Assembly (NCBI RefSeq): GCF_000722545.1
Contig: NZ_JNVM01000012.1
Span: forward strand, 62,001 to 126,000
From: Paenibacillus tyrphae
GTDB taxonomy: Bacteria > Bacillota > Bacilli > Paenibacillales > NBRC-103111
Reading direction: 5' to 3'
DNA: 64,000 bases
Position numbers and translations under genes: made by a program. The notes below the pieces were generated by a model, which saw only the letters and a program-made list of their open reading frames with translations, had not been told where the DNA came from and made no database searches. Numbering within the stretch: position 1 is the stretch's first letter; every line of letters begins with the position of its first letter. Shown here piece by piece: positions 18,313 to 27,453 of the stretch.

Positions 18313-19191
18313 TTACTCTTTAATCGAGCCGAGCATGGCTCCTTTGGCAAAATGCTTCTGCAGGAAAGGATAGACGACGACGATCGGAATCATCGCTACG
18401 ATAATGGCCGCCATCTTCACATTGTCGCCGACCTTGCTGGCCAGCTCGAAATCCAGATTGTTCTCGGAAGCAATGTTAGCTTCACCGGCGATGACCATCA
18501 GGCGCAGCAGCACTTGAATCGGCCATTTGGCGTTGTCGCTCAAATAAATGATCGCCCCGAAAAATTCGTTCCAATGTCCGACCATAAAGAACAGCGAAAA
18601 CGTAGCGATGATCGGCATCGATAGCGGAATGACCACGGAGAGCAAAATGCGCGGTTCCCCTGCCCCGTCGATGCGGGCGGCTTCGTCCAAGCTTTCCGGC
18701 AAGCTTTGAAAAAACGTCTTCATGACCAGCACGGTAAAAGCATTCGTCGCGCCCGGCAAAATCAAGGCCCAATAGCTGTCCAGCAGCCCGATCGACTTAA
18801 TCAGCAAATATTTCGGAATAAGCCCGCCGCTGAACACCATCGTAAAGAGCATCATCAGCAGCATGAGCTTTCGGCCGGGCAGCGTTTTTTTGGAAAGCGC
18901 GTAGGCGAGCGTAATCGACACCAGCAGGTTAACGGCCGTCCCGACCACCGTAATGTAGACCGTATTTCCGATGCTCCGCACGAAACGGTCCGTCGAGAAC
19001 AAATAGCGGTACGCCTCGAAATTCAGCTGCTCCGGGATCAAATAAAACCGGCCGCCGAGCGATTCGCTAACTGGACTGAGCGAGACGGTCAGCATGTACC
19101 AGAACGGGATGACGACAGCCAAGCACAGCACAAGCAGCAACAACATATTGACGGCATCAAAGACGGAAATGCGCCTCAGCCTCAGTCCCAT
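18313..19191 (-). CDS. Carbohydrate ABC transporter permease (LplC/YtcP type)
   Basis: A 292-residue protein with six membrane segments and the EAA loop ESLDEAARIDGAGEPRILLSVV, where the ATPase coupling helix docks. N-terminal AVVIPFWYMLTVSLSPVSE and C-terminal LGSIKE endings are typical of the MalG-like partner in LplBC transporters. AGGAGGGG precedes the ATG. Its start lies 10 bases after the stop of the other permease. Confidence 0.93.
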   Translation of the reverse strand: MGLRLRRISVFDAVNMLLLLVLCLAVVIPFWYMLTVSLSPVSESLGGRFYLIPEQLNFEAYRYLFSTDRFVRSIGNTVYITVVGTAVNLLVSITLAYALSKKTLPGRKLMLLMMLFTMVFSGGLIPKYLLIKSIGLLDSYWALILPGATNAFTVLVMKTFFQSLPESLDEAARIDGAGEPRILLSVVIPLSMPIIATFSLFFMVGHWNEFFGAIIYLSDNAKWPIQVLLRLMVIAGEANIASENNLDFELASKVGDNVKMAAIIVAMIPIVVVYPFLQKHFAKGAMLGSIKE

Positions 19192-19201
19192 GGTTCCCCT
19201 C

Positions 19202-20149
19202 CTAGAATAGGCCTTCTTCTTTAAACAGCTTGGATACGAAATTCGCCGTCAGCATCAGAATGAGTCCGACGACCGAATTGAACAGACCGACGGCGATACT
19301 GAAGCTGAACTCGAACCGCTGCAGCCCCACTTTGTACACATACAGATCGAATACGTTCGATACGTCATCGTTGAAATTGTTCCACATCAGGAACACCTGC
19401 ATGAAGTTCGAGTCCAGGATCGAGCCGAGCCGCAAAATCAGTAGCACGATGATCGTGCTTCGAATGCCCGGAAGCGTAATATGCCAGATCCGGTGCCAGC
19501 GGTTCGCGCCGTCGACCGTCGCCGCTTCGTACTGCTCGGGGTTAATTCCTGCAAGCGCTGCCATAAAAATGATCGTGCCCCACCCGGCATCCTTCCATAT
19601 TTGCTGCATGACGATTAAGGGACGGAACCATTCGCTGCTCATCAGGAATGGAACGTTCTGATCAAGCCATTGGCCCAAGTAGTGGTTGATCACCCCGGAC
19701 GGCCCGAAAAAAATGAACGTGATGCCGACGATGATGACCCAGGATACGAAGTGCGGAAGATAGACGACCGTCTGTACGAGCCGTTTGTACAAGCTGAACC
19801 GGACCTCGTTGAGCAGCAGAGATAATACGATCGTAAAGGGGAAGAAAAAAATCAAATTGTAGAAGCTGAGCAGCAGCGTGTTTTTTAATAATTGAAAGAA
19901 CGTCGGCTCCGAGAAAAATTGCCGGAAATGCTCGAACCCAACCCATTCGCTGCCCAGCACACCCTTGTACGGGCTGTAATCCTGAAACGCCAGGAGCACG
20001 CCCCACATCGGCACATAATGAAAAAGGATAAAGTACGCAATGCCCGGGGCCGCCAGCATATAAAACCAGAGGTGCTTTCGAAACGCCTGCTTTTTGAATA
20101 AAGTCGCTTTCCTGACGGACAGCCGCTTGTCCGACACCGCATGCTCCAT
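19202..20149 (-). CDS. Carbohydrate ABC transporter permease (LplB type)
   Basis: A 315-residue MalF-like permease: HYVPMWGVLLAFQDYSPYKG, then six membrane segments and the EAA loop NPEQYEAATVDGANRWHRIWHITLPG (written here to mark the conserved EAA and G residues). Start at 20149 is supported by AAGGAGG six bases upstream; the open frame continues 56 codons further but that sequence is cysteine-rich and unlike the family. It is the first transporter gene, about 170 bases downstream of the regulator. Confidence 0.92.
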   Translation of the reverse strand: MEHAVSDKRLSVRKATLFKKQAFRKHLWFYMLAAPGIAYFILFHYVPMWGVLLAFQDYSPYKGVLGSEWVGFEHFRQFFSEPTFFQLLKNTLLLSFYNLIFFFPFTIVLSLLLNEVRFSLYKRLVQTVVYLPHFVSWVIIVGITFIFFGPSGVINHYLGQWLDQNVPFLMSSEWFRPLIVMQQIWKDAGWGTIIFMAALAGINPEQYEAATVDGANRWHRIWHITLPGIRSTIIVLLILRLGSILDSNFMQVFLMWNNFNDDVSNVFDLYVYKVGLQRFEFSFSIAVGLFNSVVGLILMLTANFVSKLFKEEGLF

Positions 20150-20322
20150 GTCCGAACCTCCTTCGCTTGTCTGGTGCTGTAGCTCGACTATATCCGCTCT
20201 GCGAAAGCCGTTGCAACAGTAAACTTTTACGGCAGGTGGACTTTTTCGTCCGTAAAAAAAGTGCAGTCGGCTGCAAAATAGTGCACATCCCGCCGGATCA
20301 GCGCAAAAAACCCGCAAAGCGG

Positions 20323-22647
20323 TTAAGCTTCACGGGTATCGCTCCGGAACATTTCGCGGTATCGGGTCGGCGTCACTCCTTCGTGCTTTTTGAACACGCG
20401 GTAGTAATACGATGGCTGGTAGCCGACGCGATAGGCGATGTCATTCACTTTTTCGTTCGAATAAAGCAGCAGTTCCTTAGACTTATCCAGACGCAGCTTG
20501 GTCAAATAGTCGATGAAATTGACGCCGGTCGTCTCCTTGAACCCGACACTGAGCTTGGACAAGCTGATGCCGTACCGGTCGCAATACGTCTCTAGCGAAA
20601 TATCAAGCGCGTACTCCTCCGTCAGCGACTGCTTCACTTTCTCGACCGTTTCCTGCATGAGCCGGTCCTGCGTATCGTTCAATGTGCTCGACAATGCCCC
20701 CATGTAAGCGCTTAGCTTCGCATGAAACCAAGAAGCCATCTCATCGGGCTCGCGCAGACGGTTCAATTGCTCGTACAAGTCGACATTCGGGTAGAGGAGT
20801 TGCGGGCTAAGCCCCGACAGCAACATATGATGCAGCAGCGTTCCGAGCAGTTGGTTCATGCCCTGCCGGACCTGCATCTCGGTCTGACCGTGCTCCGTCA
20901 GCTCCTTCATAAACGTCTCCAGCGCGCCTGCCACCGCTTCCCGGTCGCCGGAACGCATATGGCGGATCATCTCCTTCTCCGCGGAGAAGGGGTACAGAAT
21001 CGGGGCGTCATGGACCACCAAGCTTTCCAAATCCAGAATTTGATTCATTTCGTTCAAATTCCGGTAGCCGAACGAGCGGACGACCTGTTCGTATACCCGC
21101 GGCAGCTCGGACAGCAGCTCCGTTTCCTTCGCCAAGCCGACCAACAGGTTCATATGCAAAATCGCATGAAGCGAATGAATCAGCTCCTCGCTGAACGCAT
21201 GCAGCTGCTTCCGCACGTCGCCCATGTCCTCATCCTTCGGCACGAGCAGCAGCAGGCTGACGGACAGCTCCTGCTCGTTCACGACACCGAACTGCTCGAA
21301 CCGCTTCTCCGCCAGCTCCCCGATCACATTGGCCGCGGCAAACGTCACGAGCTGCTCGTCGCCTTCGCCGAACCGGCCCTGCAATTTGGAGAAGCCGAGC
21401 AGCCGGACATTTATGAGCACGAACGTCTTGTCACTGAGCTCCCACCCGTACTGCTCCATCCGGTGCCACAGCTCCTCCTCGTTCAGATGGGACAAGTGGT
21501 CGTTCATGAGCTGGAACAAGAACAATTCCCTGAGCGTAAGCAGATGCTGCTCGACCCGTTCGTGCAGCTGCTTGCTCTGGCTGTTCAAGTGGAGCCACTG
21601 CCGTTCGATGAGCTCCAGCTCGTCCTGCCCCTTCAAGTCGCCCAAGCCGTGCTTGTCCGACCGGAACAGCTGAACCACCCGGGCAATGGGCCGGACCAGT
21701 CTTCGCGAAGCGATCCACGACATCAAGCCCGCGACCGCGATCCCGAGTCCGCCCATCGCCAGAAGCGCCCGGGAGGTGTTGACGACCGGCTGCGTCAGCT
21801 TGGAAACCGGAGTGGCGGAGACGTACTGCCAGCCGTGCTTCTCCAGCGTACCGAACGAAACGGCGTATTTCTCCCCGCTCCACTCCCGGAAGAACGAACC
21901 CGACTTCGCCTGAGCCGACTCCTTCGCCACTTCGTCGCGGAGAAAATACTCGAACCGGTGCTTGTCCGGTTCCTTGGTCACGTTCGCATCAAGCCAATCC
22001 CCGTTCGTCTTCAGCAAAAAAGCCGCTCCCTGCAGCTCCCCGTCCATTTGCAGCAGCCGGTTCATCTCGGCCGCATTGAACTGGACGAGCAAATACCCGA
22101 AGGGAGACCGATCCGGAATCGTCTGCACGAGCGCGAGCGACCCTTGGGAGAAGGTCCAGTACTGCTCCATGTCTTTCAGGAATAACGAACGAAAAAATTC
22201 ATTTTCTTCGGGATTGTCGATCGGTATCGCCACTTTACTGTTCAGCGCCGAGACGTACAAGGACGAATCGGGCAGGAACAGGCGCACTTCGCGGATTAGG
22301 GGGCTGGAGTTGCTCATGACGAGCAGCGTCCGGGCCAGCTTCTGTGTGAACACGATTTCCTGCTGGAACGATTCGAGCGTCATATCGCCGAGCGGGGGCT
22401 GCAGCATCGGATTGTACTTCCACATCGTCACCATCTTTTCGAGCTGGCTCAATTGGTCGTTCATTCGGAGCACCGTTTGCTCCAGCCGGACCTCATGCGT
22501 CCGGTTCACTTCCTGCTCGATTTGCCGGACACCGACGTAATAGGTCAGGAACGCCAGAAGTGCGGCCGGCACGCTGGCGACCAGCAGGACGAAAACGAGG
22601 CTTTTACGGTAAAAGGCGTTTTTCGGGTTCATAAAATAATTGAGCAT
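20323..22647 (-). CDS. Membrane-anchored AraC-family sensor-regulator (YesS-like)
   Basis: A 774-residue protein. Membrane helix at residues 17-40, an extracytoplasmic Cache-like domain to about 300, a second helix (about 295-315), a HAMP-like stretch with PIARVVQLFRSD, a cytoplasmic linker, and a C-terminal double HTH (YGISLSKLSVGFKETTGVNF and VNDIAYRVGYQPSYYYRVFKKHEGVTP). Such regulators sense a ligand outside the cell and bind DNA from the membrane. Position directly upstream of the importer indicates that it controls this carbohydrate operon. GAGGTG precedes the ATG. Confidence 0.9.
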   Translation of the reverse strand: MLNYFMNPKNAFYRKSLVFVLLVASVPAALLAFLTYYVGVRQIEQEVNRTHEVRLEQTVLRMNDQLSQLEKMVTMWKYNPMLQPPLGDMTLESFQQEIVFTQKLARTLLVMSNSSPLIREVRLFLPDSSLYVSALNSKVAIPIDNPEENEFFRSLFLKDMEQYWTFSQGSLALVQTIPDRSPFGYLLVQFNAAEMNRLLQMDGELQGAAFLLKTNGDWLDANVTKEPDKHRFEYFLRDEVAKESAQAKSGSFFREWSGEKYAVSFGTLEKHGWQYVSATPVSKLTQPVVNTSRALLAMGGLGIAVAGLMSWIASRRLVRPIARVVQLFRSDKHGLGDLKGQDELELIERQWLHLNSQSKQLHERVEQHLLTLRELFLFQLMNDHLSHLNEEELWHRMEQYGWELSDKTFVLINVRLLGFSKLQGRFGEGDEQLVTFAAANVIGELAEKRFEQFGVVNEQELSVSLLLLVPKDEDMGDVRKQLHAFSEELIHSLHAILHMNLLVGLAKETELLSELPRVYEQVVRSFGYRNLNEMNQILDLESLVVHDAPILYPFSAEKEMIRHMRSGDREAVAGALETFMKELTEHGQTEMQVRQGMNQLLGTLLHHMLLSGLSPQLLYPNVDLYEQLNRLREPDEMASWFHAKLSAYMGALSSTLNDTQDRLMQETVEKVKQSLTEEYALDISLETYCDRYGISLSKLSVGFKETTGVNFIDYLTKLRLDKSKELLLYSNEKVNDIAYRVGYQPSYYYRVFKKHEGVTPTRYREMFRSDTREA

Positions 22648-22766
22648 GGCGGCACCTCGATCGCGTTTCTACCTCCAAAATAACGGGCAGCGCCTCCTGA
22701 AGTCAAGAATGCGTTTTCATTTCGGCGCTGACGCGGGGCGGCACATCACCTCCCGCCCTCGCCCGG

Positions 22767-23711
22767 CTATTGCCGCATCGTCTCCCCGTGATGCAGCACC
22801 TGCAGCCGCTCCGGCTCAAGCTTCTGCCTCGCCCATTCTGCGAGCAAACGGTCGAGCGCCTCGCGCGGCGTGTCGTCCGCGAGACGGAACGCGCCGTAAT
22901 GCATCGGCACGAACAGCTCGGCCCCGCAGTCGAGAAACGCCTGAACCGCCTGCTCAGGGCTCACATGCTGCTGGGACATAAACCATTCCGGCTCGTAAGC
23001 GCCAATCGGCATCAGCGCCCACTTGATCGGGAAGCGGTCGCCGATCAGCTTGAAGCCCGGGAAATAGCCGCTATCCCCGGCAAAATAGATCGCGTCCTGC
23101 TCCCCGCCATGACTCGTCGGCCGAACAATCCAGCCGCCCCAATGCGACGTATTCATATCGAACAATGTACGGCGTGTCCAATGCTGCGCCGGGACAAAAT
23201 GCAGTTCCAGCGACCCGAGCCGGAATTCCTCCCACCAGTTGGCTTCAGTCACGTGCGCGAACCCGCAGGAGCGCAGCTTGGCTCCCAGCCCGGCCGGGAC
23301 AAACAGCTGCATCCCGGCGTTGGTCCGGGCGAGCTGACGCAGCGTCGGCAGGTGCATGTGGTCGTAATGACTGTGCGACAGCAGCACCGCGTCGATCGGC
23401 GGAAGCTCCTCCAGCCGCAAGCCGGGCGGCGCAAGGCGCTTCTCCAGCCCCATTCGGGTCGCCCATACCGGGTCGGTAATCAGGTTTTGGCCCCCCATCT
23501 GCACCAAAAACGTCGAATGCCCGATCCAAGTAACCGTCGTCTGCGTCCGGTTGCTGCGCAAGTAATCGAGCTGCCGCGATTCGGCCTGTGGCACGCGGTA
23601 GGACAAATCTTTAATTTTCGCTTTGCGCTCCTTGCGCCATTGGCGCAGGTGGGCCAGCTTTTTGCGGTTTTGGCTGCCGTCCAAATTTTCGTACCGCCGA
23701 CGAGTAATCAA
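22767..23711 (-). CDS. Metallo-beta-lactamase-fold hydrolase (NAPE-PLD/UlaG-like)
   Basis: A 314-residue protein with TWIGHSTFLVQMGGQNLITDPVW, the zinc motif SHSHYDHMH, PAQHWTRRTLFDMNTSHWGG, FAGDSGYFPG (bridging Asp) and a final PMHYGAF histidine. This order is typical of N-acyl-phosphatidylethanolamine phospholipase D-like proteins. The bacterial substrate is generally unknown. The start is a TTG with GAGAGG seven bases ahead. It is not obviously part of the carbohydrate operon although it has the same strand. Confidence 0.83.
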   Translation of the reverse strand: MITRRRYENLDGSQNRKKLAHLRQWRKERKAKIKDLSYRVPQAESRQLDYLRSNRTQTTVTWIGHSTFLVQMGGQNLITDPVWATRMGLEKRLAPPGLRLEELPPIDAVLLSHSHYDHMHLPTLRQLARTNAGMQLFVPAGLGAKLRSCGFAHVTEANWWEEFRLGSLELHFVPAQHWTRRTLFDMNTSHWGGWIVRPTSHGGEQDAIYFAGDSGYFPGFKLIGDRFPIKWALMPIGAYEPEWFMSQQHVSPEQAVQAFLDCGAELFVPMHYGAFRLADDTPREALDRLLAEWARQKLEPERLQVLHHGETMRQ

Positions 23712-23819
23712 GTGCTGTCCTCTCCCTTTTCTCCAGCCTTAGCTGCTCTTTTATCAAAACTATACCTTACTCGCCCCCTTCTTCTCAATTTCACCTGCGT
23801 ATTCTCTTGATCTCGATCA

Positions 23820-23828
23820 TGGTATAAT
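23820..23828 (+). promoter_or_regulatory. Extended -10 promoter element before thiN
   Basis: TGGTATAAT is a consensus -10 box with the TGn extension, 35 bases ahead of the thiN ATG. No good -35 box is visible, which is common for extended -10 promoters. Confidence 0.55.
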
Positions 23829-23863
23829 GGATTCCACTAAGTTTGGTAGGAGGCAACGGACGG

Positions 23864-24532
23864 ATGGAACGAAAACGGGTGCTTATTTTCTCAGGGGGCC
23901 GACTGGGGGGCTGGGCTTTGCGGGAAATCCGCACAGGCGACGTGCTGGTCGGGGCGGACCGCGGGGCGCTCTTTCTGGTGCGGCACGGATACCGGCCGGA
24001 TATGGCGCTCGGGGATTTCGACTCCGTCAGCTCGGTGGAGCTTGAAGAGATACGCCAGGCTAGTCGCGAGTTCGTCGCCTGTGATCCGGTGTGGAAAGAC
24101 TTGACCGACACGGAGATGGCTTTCACCTGGGCGCTTGAACAAAACCCCGAAGAGATTGTGCTGCTGGGCGTGCTTGGCACCCGATGGGACCATTCGCTCG
24201 CGAATGTCCATCTGCTGCGCAAGGCTTTGGCCGCAGGCATCCACTGCCGCATCGCCGACGCCTGCAACGAGCTGATGCTGATGGACGGCAGCGTGCCGCT
24301 AACGGTTAAGCGGAGCCGATTCACCCATGTGTCGCTGCTCCCGCTCAGCATCGAGGTCACGGGAATTACGCTCGAAGGGTTCCAGTACCCGCTACACGAG
24401 GCGACACTGACGATCGGGCAATCGCTCGGGATCAGCAACGTGCTGCTTGGCGAAGCCGGGCAAATTCGCATCCGGGACGGCTTGCTGCTCGTGATTCAGA
24501 GCCGGGATGAAGAGGAAGCGGAGTCCGAGTAA
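23864..24532 (+). CDS. thiN: Thiamine pyrophosphokinase
   Basis: A 222-residue enzyme converting thiamine and ATP to thiamine diphosphate. LVGADRGALFLVRHGYRPDMALGDFDS carries the acidic substrate and metal-binding residues; KDLTDTEMAFTWAL and LGVLGTRWDHSLANVHLL are family hallmarks (D-x-TD and GGRxDH-like, here GTRWDH). I choose ATG 23864, ten bases after AGGAGG; a TTG seven codons earlier overlaps the ribosome site. It stands alone between two minus-strand genes. Confidence 0.9.
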   Translation: MERKRVLIFSGGRLGGWALREIRTGDVLVGADRGALFLVRHGYRPDMALGDFDSVSSVELEEIRQASREFVACDPVWKDLTDTEMAFTWALEQNPEEIVLLGVLGTRWDHSLANVHLLRKALAAGIHCRIADACNELMLMDGSVPLTVKRSRFTHVSLLPLSIEVTGITLEGFQYPLHEATLTIGQSLGISNVLLGEAGQIRIRDGLLLVIQSRDEEEAESE

Positions 24533-24556
24533 GCAAGCGAACAGGAATTCTTGCTT

Positions 24557-25195
24557 TTAAGTCAGCATAAACTCCTCCAGATATTTTTCAATCTTTTCGA
24601 TAGAAGCTATGGAAAATTTTTTATTTTTATAATGGATCAGCCCCTCATGGATACACTGAGCGATCGAACGATTTAAGCTTCGAATGGGCGCGCAGACCTC
24701 GCTGGACAGCACTTGCTTGGTGAGGTTGTCCAAATCGCCGATTTTATAATGATTTAGCACACTAAATAAAATCCGGTCTTTCAAGGTCAGCAGCGATAGC
24801 TTCGCCGCGGTATCCGTACTCAGCATTAATTTGGAGGCCAGTTGCTTCACAAGATATAAATTAAAATCAAAATCGAGCGTCATCCATTCGTACACCTTGG
24901 TTTTATGGAGAGCTATCGTTTCGCAGTTTTGTTTGGCAATCACGCCGAGCGTTTTGATTTGGTCGTTAAAAATCTCGATCTCCCCGAAGCAGCTATACGC
25001 ATCGTAGATATATACGGAAAGCATCGCTCCCGCATAGCTTTGTCTGTACACCTCCGCTTGACCCGCGGTTAAAATATATAGATAATGATTTTCCTCATGC
25101 GGCCGAAGAATCAGGCTGCCTTTTTTATGCGTTCTATATCTAAATTCCTTTCTAATCTGCTCCGGCGCGGCATTCACAATCTCTTTGAAATCCAT
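24557..25195 (-). CDS. Crp/Fnr-family regulator (YeiL-like)
   Basis: A 212-residue protein with a cyclic-nucleotide-binding-like beta-barrel (YLYILTAGQAEVYRQS, CFGEIEIFNDQ) and a C-terminal winged helix whose recognition segment is APIRSLNRSIAQCIHEGLI. The lack of four clustered N-terminal cysteines argues against an Fe-S FNR. In Escherichia coli the related YeiL sits next to the nucleoside hydrolase RihB, and here the gene is divergent from a nucleoside hydrolase. Start at 25195 follows AAGGTGG by six bases. It probably regulates the divergent operon. Confidence 0.8.
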   Translation of the reverse strand: MDFKEIVNAAPEQIRKEFRYRTHKKGSLILRPHEENHYLYILTAGQAEVYRQSYAGAMLSVYIYDAYSCFGEIEIFNDQIKTLGVIAKQNCETIALHKTKVYEWMTLDFDFNLYLVKQLASKLMLSTDTAAKLSLLTLKDRILFSVLNHYKIGDLDNLTKQVLSSEVCAPIRSLNRSIAQCIHEGLIHYKNKKFSIASIEKIEKYLEEFMLT

Positions 25196-25219
25196 GTGCT
25201 CCACCTTCTTTTGCCTTTT

Positions 25220-25260
25220 GGTCATTTGACCTATTTTCATGATCATTGGATTTATATAAT
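25220..25260 (+). promoter_or_regulatory. Candidate Crp-like operator and -10 box of the nucleoside hydrolase operon
   Basis: A perfect inverted repeat GGTCA-TT-TGACC (25220-25231) lies upstream of TATAAT (25255-25260). If transcription starts seven bases after the -10 box, at 25267, the repeat is centred at -41.5, the classical class II activator position for Crp/Fnr proteins. A second palindrome ATGATCAT is at 25239-25246. No good -35 box is found at the proper distance, which fits activator dependence. Confidence 0.5.
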
Positions 25261-25290
25261 TAGACCACACTGAAACAGGAGGTCTTACTT

Positions 25291-26244
25291 ATGAGAAAAT
25301 TAATTATTGATACGGATACCGGCAGTGACGATGCTGTAGCCATCATTATGGCATTAAAATCAGCCGATGTTAAGGTCGAAGCGATCACGACCGTGTGCGG
25401 CAATGTCCCGCTTGAATTGGCCACCAAAAATGCGCTGATGACCATCGAAGTGGCGAATGGGCAGAAGCCGCCTCTTTATGTTGGAGCGGCCAAGCCGCTG
25501 ATGCGCGATCTGGTTACCGCCGTCAATGTACATGGCGAGGATGGGATGGGAGATTGCGATTTGATTCATCCTACGCTTTTGCCGGAAAGCCGGCATGCCG
25601 TGGATGCGATTCTGGACCTTGTTGAAAGGAACCCTGGAGAAATCGAATTTGTCACCATCGGTCCCGTGACCAATATTGCCCTTGCGATTCTAAAAGCCCC
25701 CGAGACCATGAAAAAGGTAAAGCATATTTACACGATGGGCACTTCCGGCTTTGGCCCTGGAAATACGACACCGGTTGCCGAGTTTAATGTGTATGTCGAT
25801 GCGGAAGCTTATCGTATTATGCTCAGCTCAGGTATCCCTATGACCATTATTGGATTTGATGTTTGTTTAGGTGAAGCGGCTTTGACTCAAGACGATATGG
25901 ATGTATTGCTGGCAAGCGGCAAGCCGGAAGCCGTATTTTCCGTGAAATGCAACCGTTCCTTGCTGGAATACAATATCCAAAGATGCAATGAACCGATTGT
26001 GGACTTGCCCGATGCCGTGGCCATGGGTGTCGTGCTCTGGAATGAAATCGTCGTTGAAGATAAATGGTGTTACTGCTACGTCTGCACGATGGAAGAAGCC
26101 GCTTATGGTCAGGTAATCCTCAATGACGGCAGCAAGCTTGCCATTTCCGACGGTTTTGCAGGCCATACCCCGAATGCCAAAGTATACAAAACGATTAACA
26201 ATCCGTTATTCAAACAAAAATTAATCAGCTTGCTTGTAAGGTAA
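25291..26244 (+). CDS. Nucleoside hydrolase (RihA/B-like, pyrimidine or inosine-uridine type)
   Basis: A 317-residue enzyme that splits ribonucleosides into base and ribose. The calcium-binding DTDTGSDDA motif is at residues 7-15, followed by VCGNVPLELATKNAL, HGEDGMGD, and IGPVTNIALAIL; FNVYVDAEAYRIML is also conserved. AGGAGG lies upstream of the ATG. It is the first gene of a likely three-gene operon, with the Nudix gene starting nine bases after its stop. Confidence 0.92.
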   Translation: MRKLIIDTDTGSDDAVAIIMALKSADVKVEAITTVCGNVPLELATKNALMTIEVANGQKPPLYVGAAKPLMRDLVTAVNVHGEDGMGDCDLIHPTLLPESRHAVDAILDLVERNPGEIEFVTIGPVTNIALAILKAPETMKKVKHIYTMGTSGFGPGNTTPVAEFNVYVDAEAYRIMLSSGIPMTIIGFDVCLGEAALTQDDMDVLLASGKPEAVFSVKCNRSLLEYNIQRCNEPIVDLPDAVAMGVVLWNEIVVEDKWCYCYVCTMEEAAYGQVILNDGSKLAISDGFAGHTPNAKVYKTINNPLFKQKLISLLVR

Positions 26245-26252
26245 CAGAGGAT

Positions 26253-26753
26253 ATGATGAAGATCAACTATGTGCATTGTTTTATTACTCAAGATCAACAA
26301 TTTCTGATGCTTCAAAGGAACAACCCTCCTTTTAAGAATATGTGGAATTGCGTGGGTGGCAAGATTATGCCGGATGAAACGCCCCGGGAGGCCGTCATTC
26401 GTGAAGTCAAGGAGGAAACCGGACTGGACCTCCAGTCTGTGCAATTCAAAGGAATTGCCACCTGGAATCAGGCAGGCGGCATGTACATTTTTGTTGCCGA
26501 GACATTTACAGGAGAATTAACGGAATGCACGGAGGGAACACTGGCTTGGAAAAGCAAGGAGTGGATTCTGCAGTCGCCGGAAGTTGTGAGCAGCATCCGG
26601 ACGATCCTGGATGATGTTCTTGCGACGGATGTCCCTGTGGAATATGCCCTCTTTTACACGGGAGCGGAATATGAAGGAAATATATGGAAATATGAGGTGT
26701 GCCGTAACGATGAACATAACGATTCGAAAAGAATTACCCGAGGATTATCGTAG
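26253..26753 (+). CDS. Nudix hydrolase (8-oxo-dGTP diphosphatase/MutT-like)
   Basis: A 166-residue protein with an intact Nudix box, G-x5-E-x7-REVKEETGL, starting at the GGKIMPDE segment near residue 33. It would hydrolyse a nucleoside diphosphate linked to another group; the substrate is not fixed by sequence. Two ATG codons in tandem begin the gene. Its 3' end overlaps the next gene by 44 bases. Linkage to a nucleoside hydrolase suggests nucleotide salvage or cleaning. Confidence 0.88.
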   Translation: MMKINYVHCFITQDQQFLMLQRNNPPFKNMWNCVGGKIMPDETPREAVIREVKEETGLDLQSVQFKGIATWNQAGGMYIFVAETFTGELTECTEGTLAWKSKEWILQSPEVVSSIRTILDDVLATDVPVEYALFYTGAEYEGNIWKYEVCRNDEHNDSKRITRGLS

Positions 26754-27252
26754 TACGGAAGAAGTAGTAAAGCGCGCTTTTGCCAATATGGAATTCAGCG
26801 ATCAAAAAGAACATGAACTGGTGGCTCGAATCAGAAAATCCGACGTATTCCTCCCTGAACTATCTTTGGTAGCTATGAATCAAGACAATAAAGCAATCGT
26901 CGGACATATTCTTCTAAGTAAAATAAAAATTATCTTTAACCATCAAATGGCAGAATCTCTTGCTCTTGCTCCTGTTTCGGTCTTACCGGATTACCAAAAT
27001 CAAGGCATCGGAAGGCTCTTAATTACCGAAGCTTTACACAAAGCAAAAGAACTCGGATACCATTCCGTTATCGTACTGGGACATCCGGAATATTATCCGA
27101 AGTTTGGTTTCAAAAAAGCTTCATTATGGGGGATTAAAGCACCTTTTGAAGTGCCGGAAGAAGCGTTAATGGCATTAGAGCTGTGTGAAAATGCGCTTGA
27201 TCATGTTTCAGGGATTGTTGAATATCCAAGCGTATTCTTGTTAGAGTCGTAA
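26710..27252 (+). CDS. GNAT-family N-acetyltransferase
   Basis: A 180-residue protein beginning MNITIRKELPEDY. Motif A is visible as LAPVSVLPDYQNQGIGRLLI (acetyl-CoA pyrophosphate loop QNQGIG), and HSVIVLGHPEYYPKFGFKKA is typical of the YhbS-like group. ATG 26710 is preceded by GAGGTG inside the Nudix gene; the longer open frame does not resemble the family. A terminator follows. Confidence 0.87.
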   Translation: MNITIRKELPEDYRSTEEVVKRAFANMEFSDQKEHELVARIRKSDVFLPELSLVAMNQDNKAIVGHILLSKIKIIFNHQMAESLALAPVSVLPDYQNQGIGRLLITEALHKAKELGYHSVIVLGHPEYYPKFGFKKASLWGIKAPFEVPEEALMALELCENALDHVSGIVEYPSVFLLES

Positions 27253-27308
27253 GGATTATGCGCTCGCGTGTATGCTTTAATTTATTCATTGGCAATTTAT
27301 TCGAAGAG

Positions 27309-27349
27309 GAACGCACCGTAAGCTAAGACACGGGAGGCGTTCTTTTTTT
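27309..27349 (+). terminator. Terminator of the nucleoside hydrolase operon
   Basis: GAACGC/GCGTTC arms flank a larger partly paired loop (ACCGT/ACGG) and are followed by seven T residues. Confidence 0.75.
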
Positions 27350-27453
27350 GAATTAACACGCCGGTTTTAATCCTCATTCTCATTATCACTACTGTAATCT
27401 CAATTGTAGGGATACGTCACGATAACAGAAAATGATAGGCGCTGGGGGAATGG

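Noticed and set aside
20150..20322. Catabolite-repression (cre) site upstream of the importer
   Set aside because: A TGCGAAAGCCGTTGCA sequence is only loosely similar to the consensus, with too many mismatches to call.
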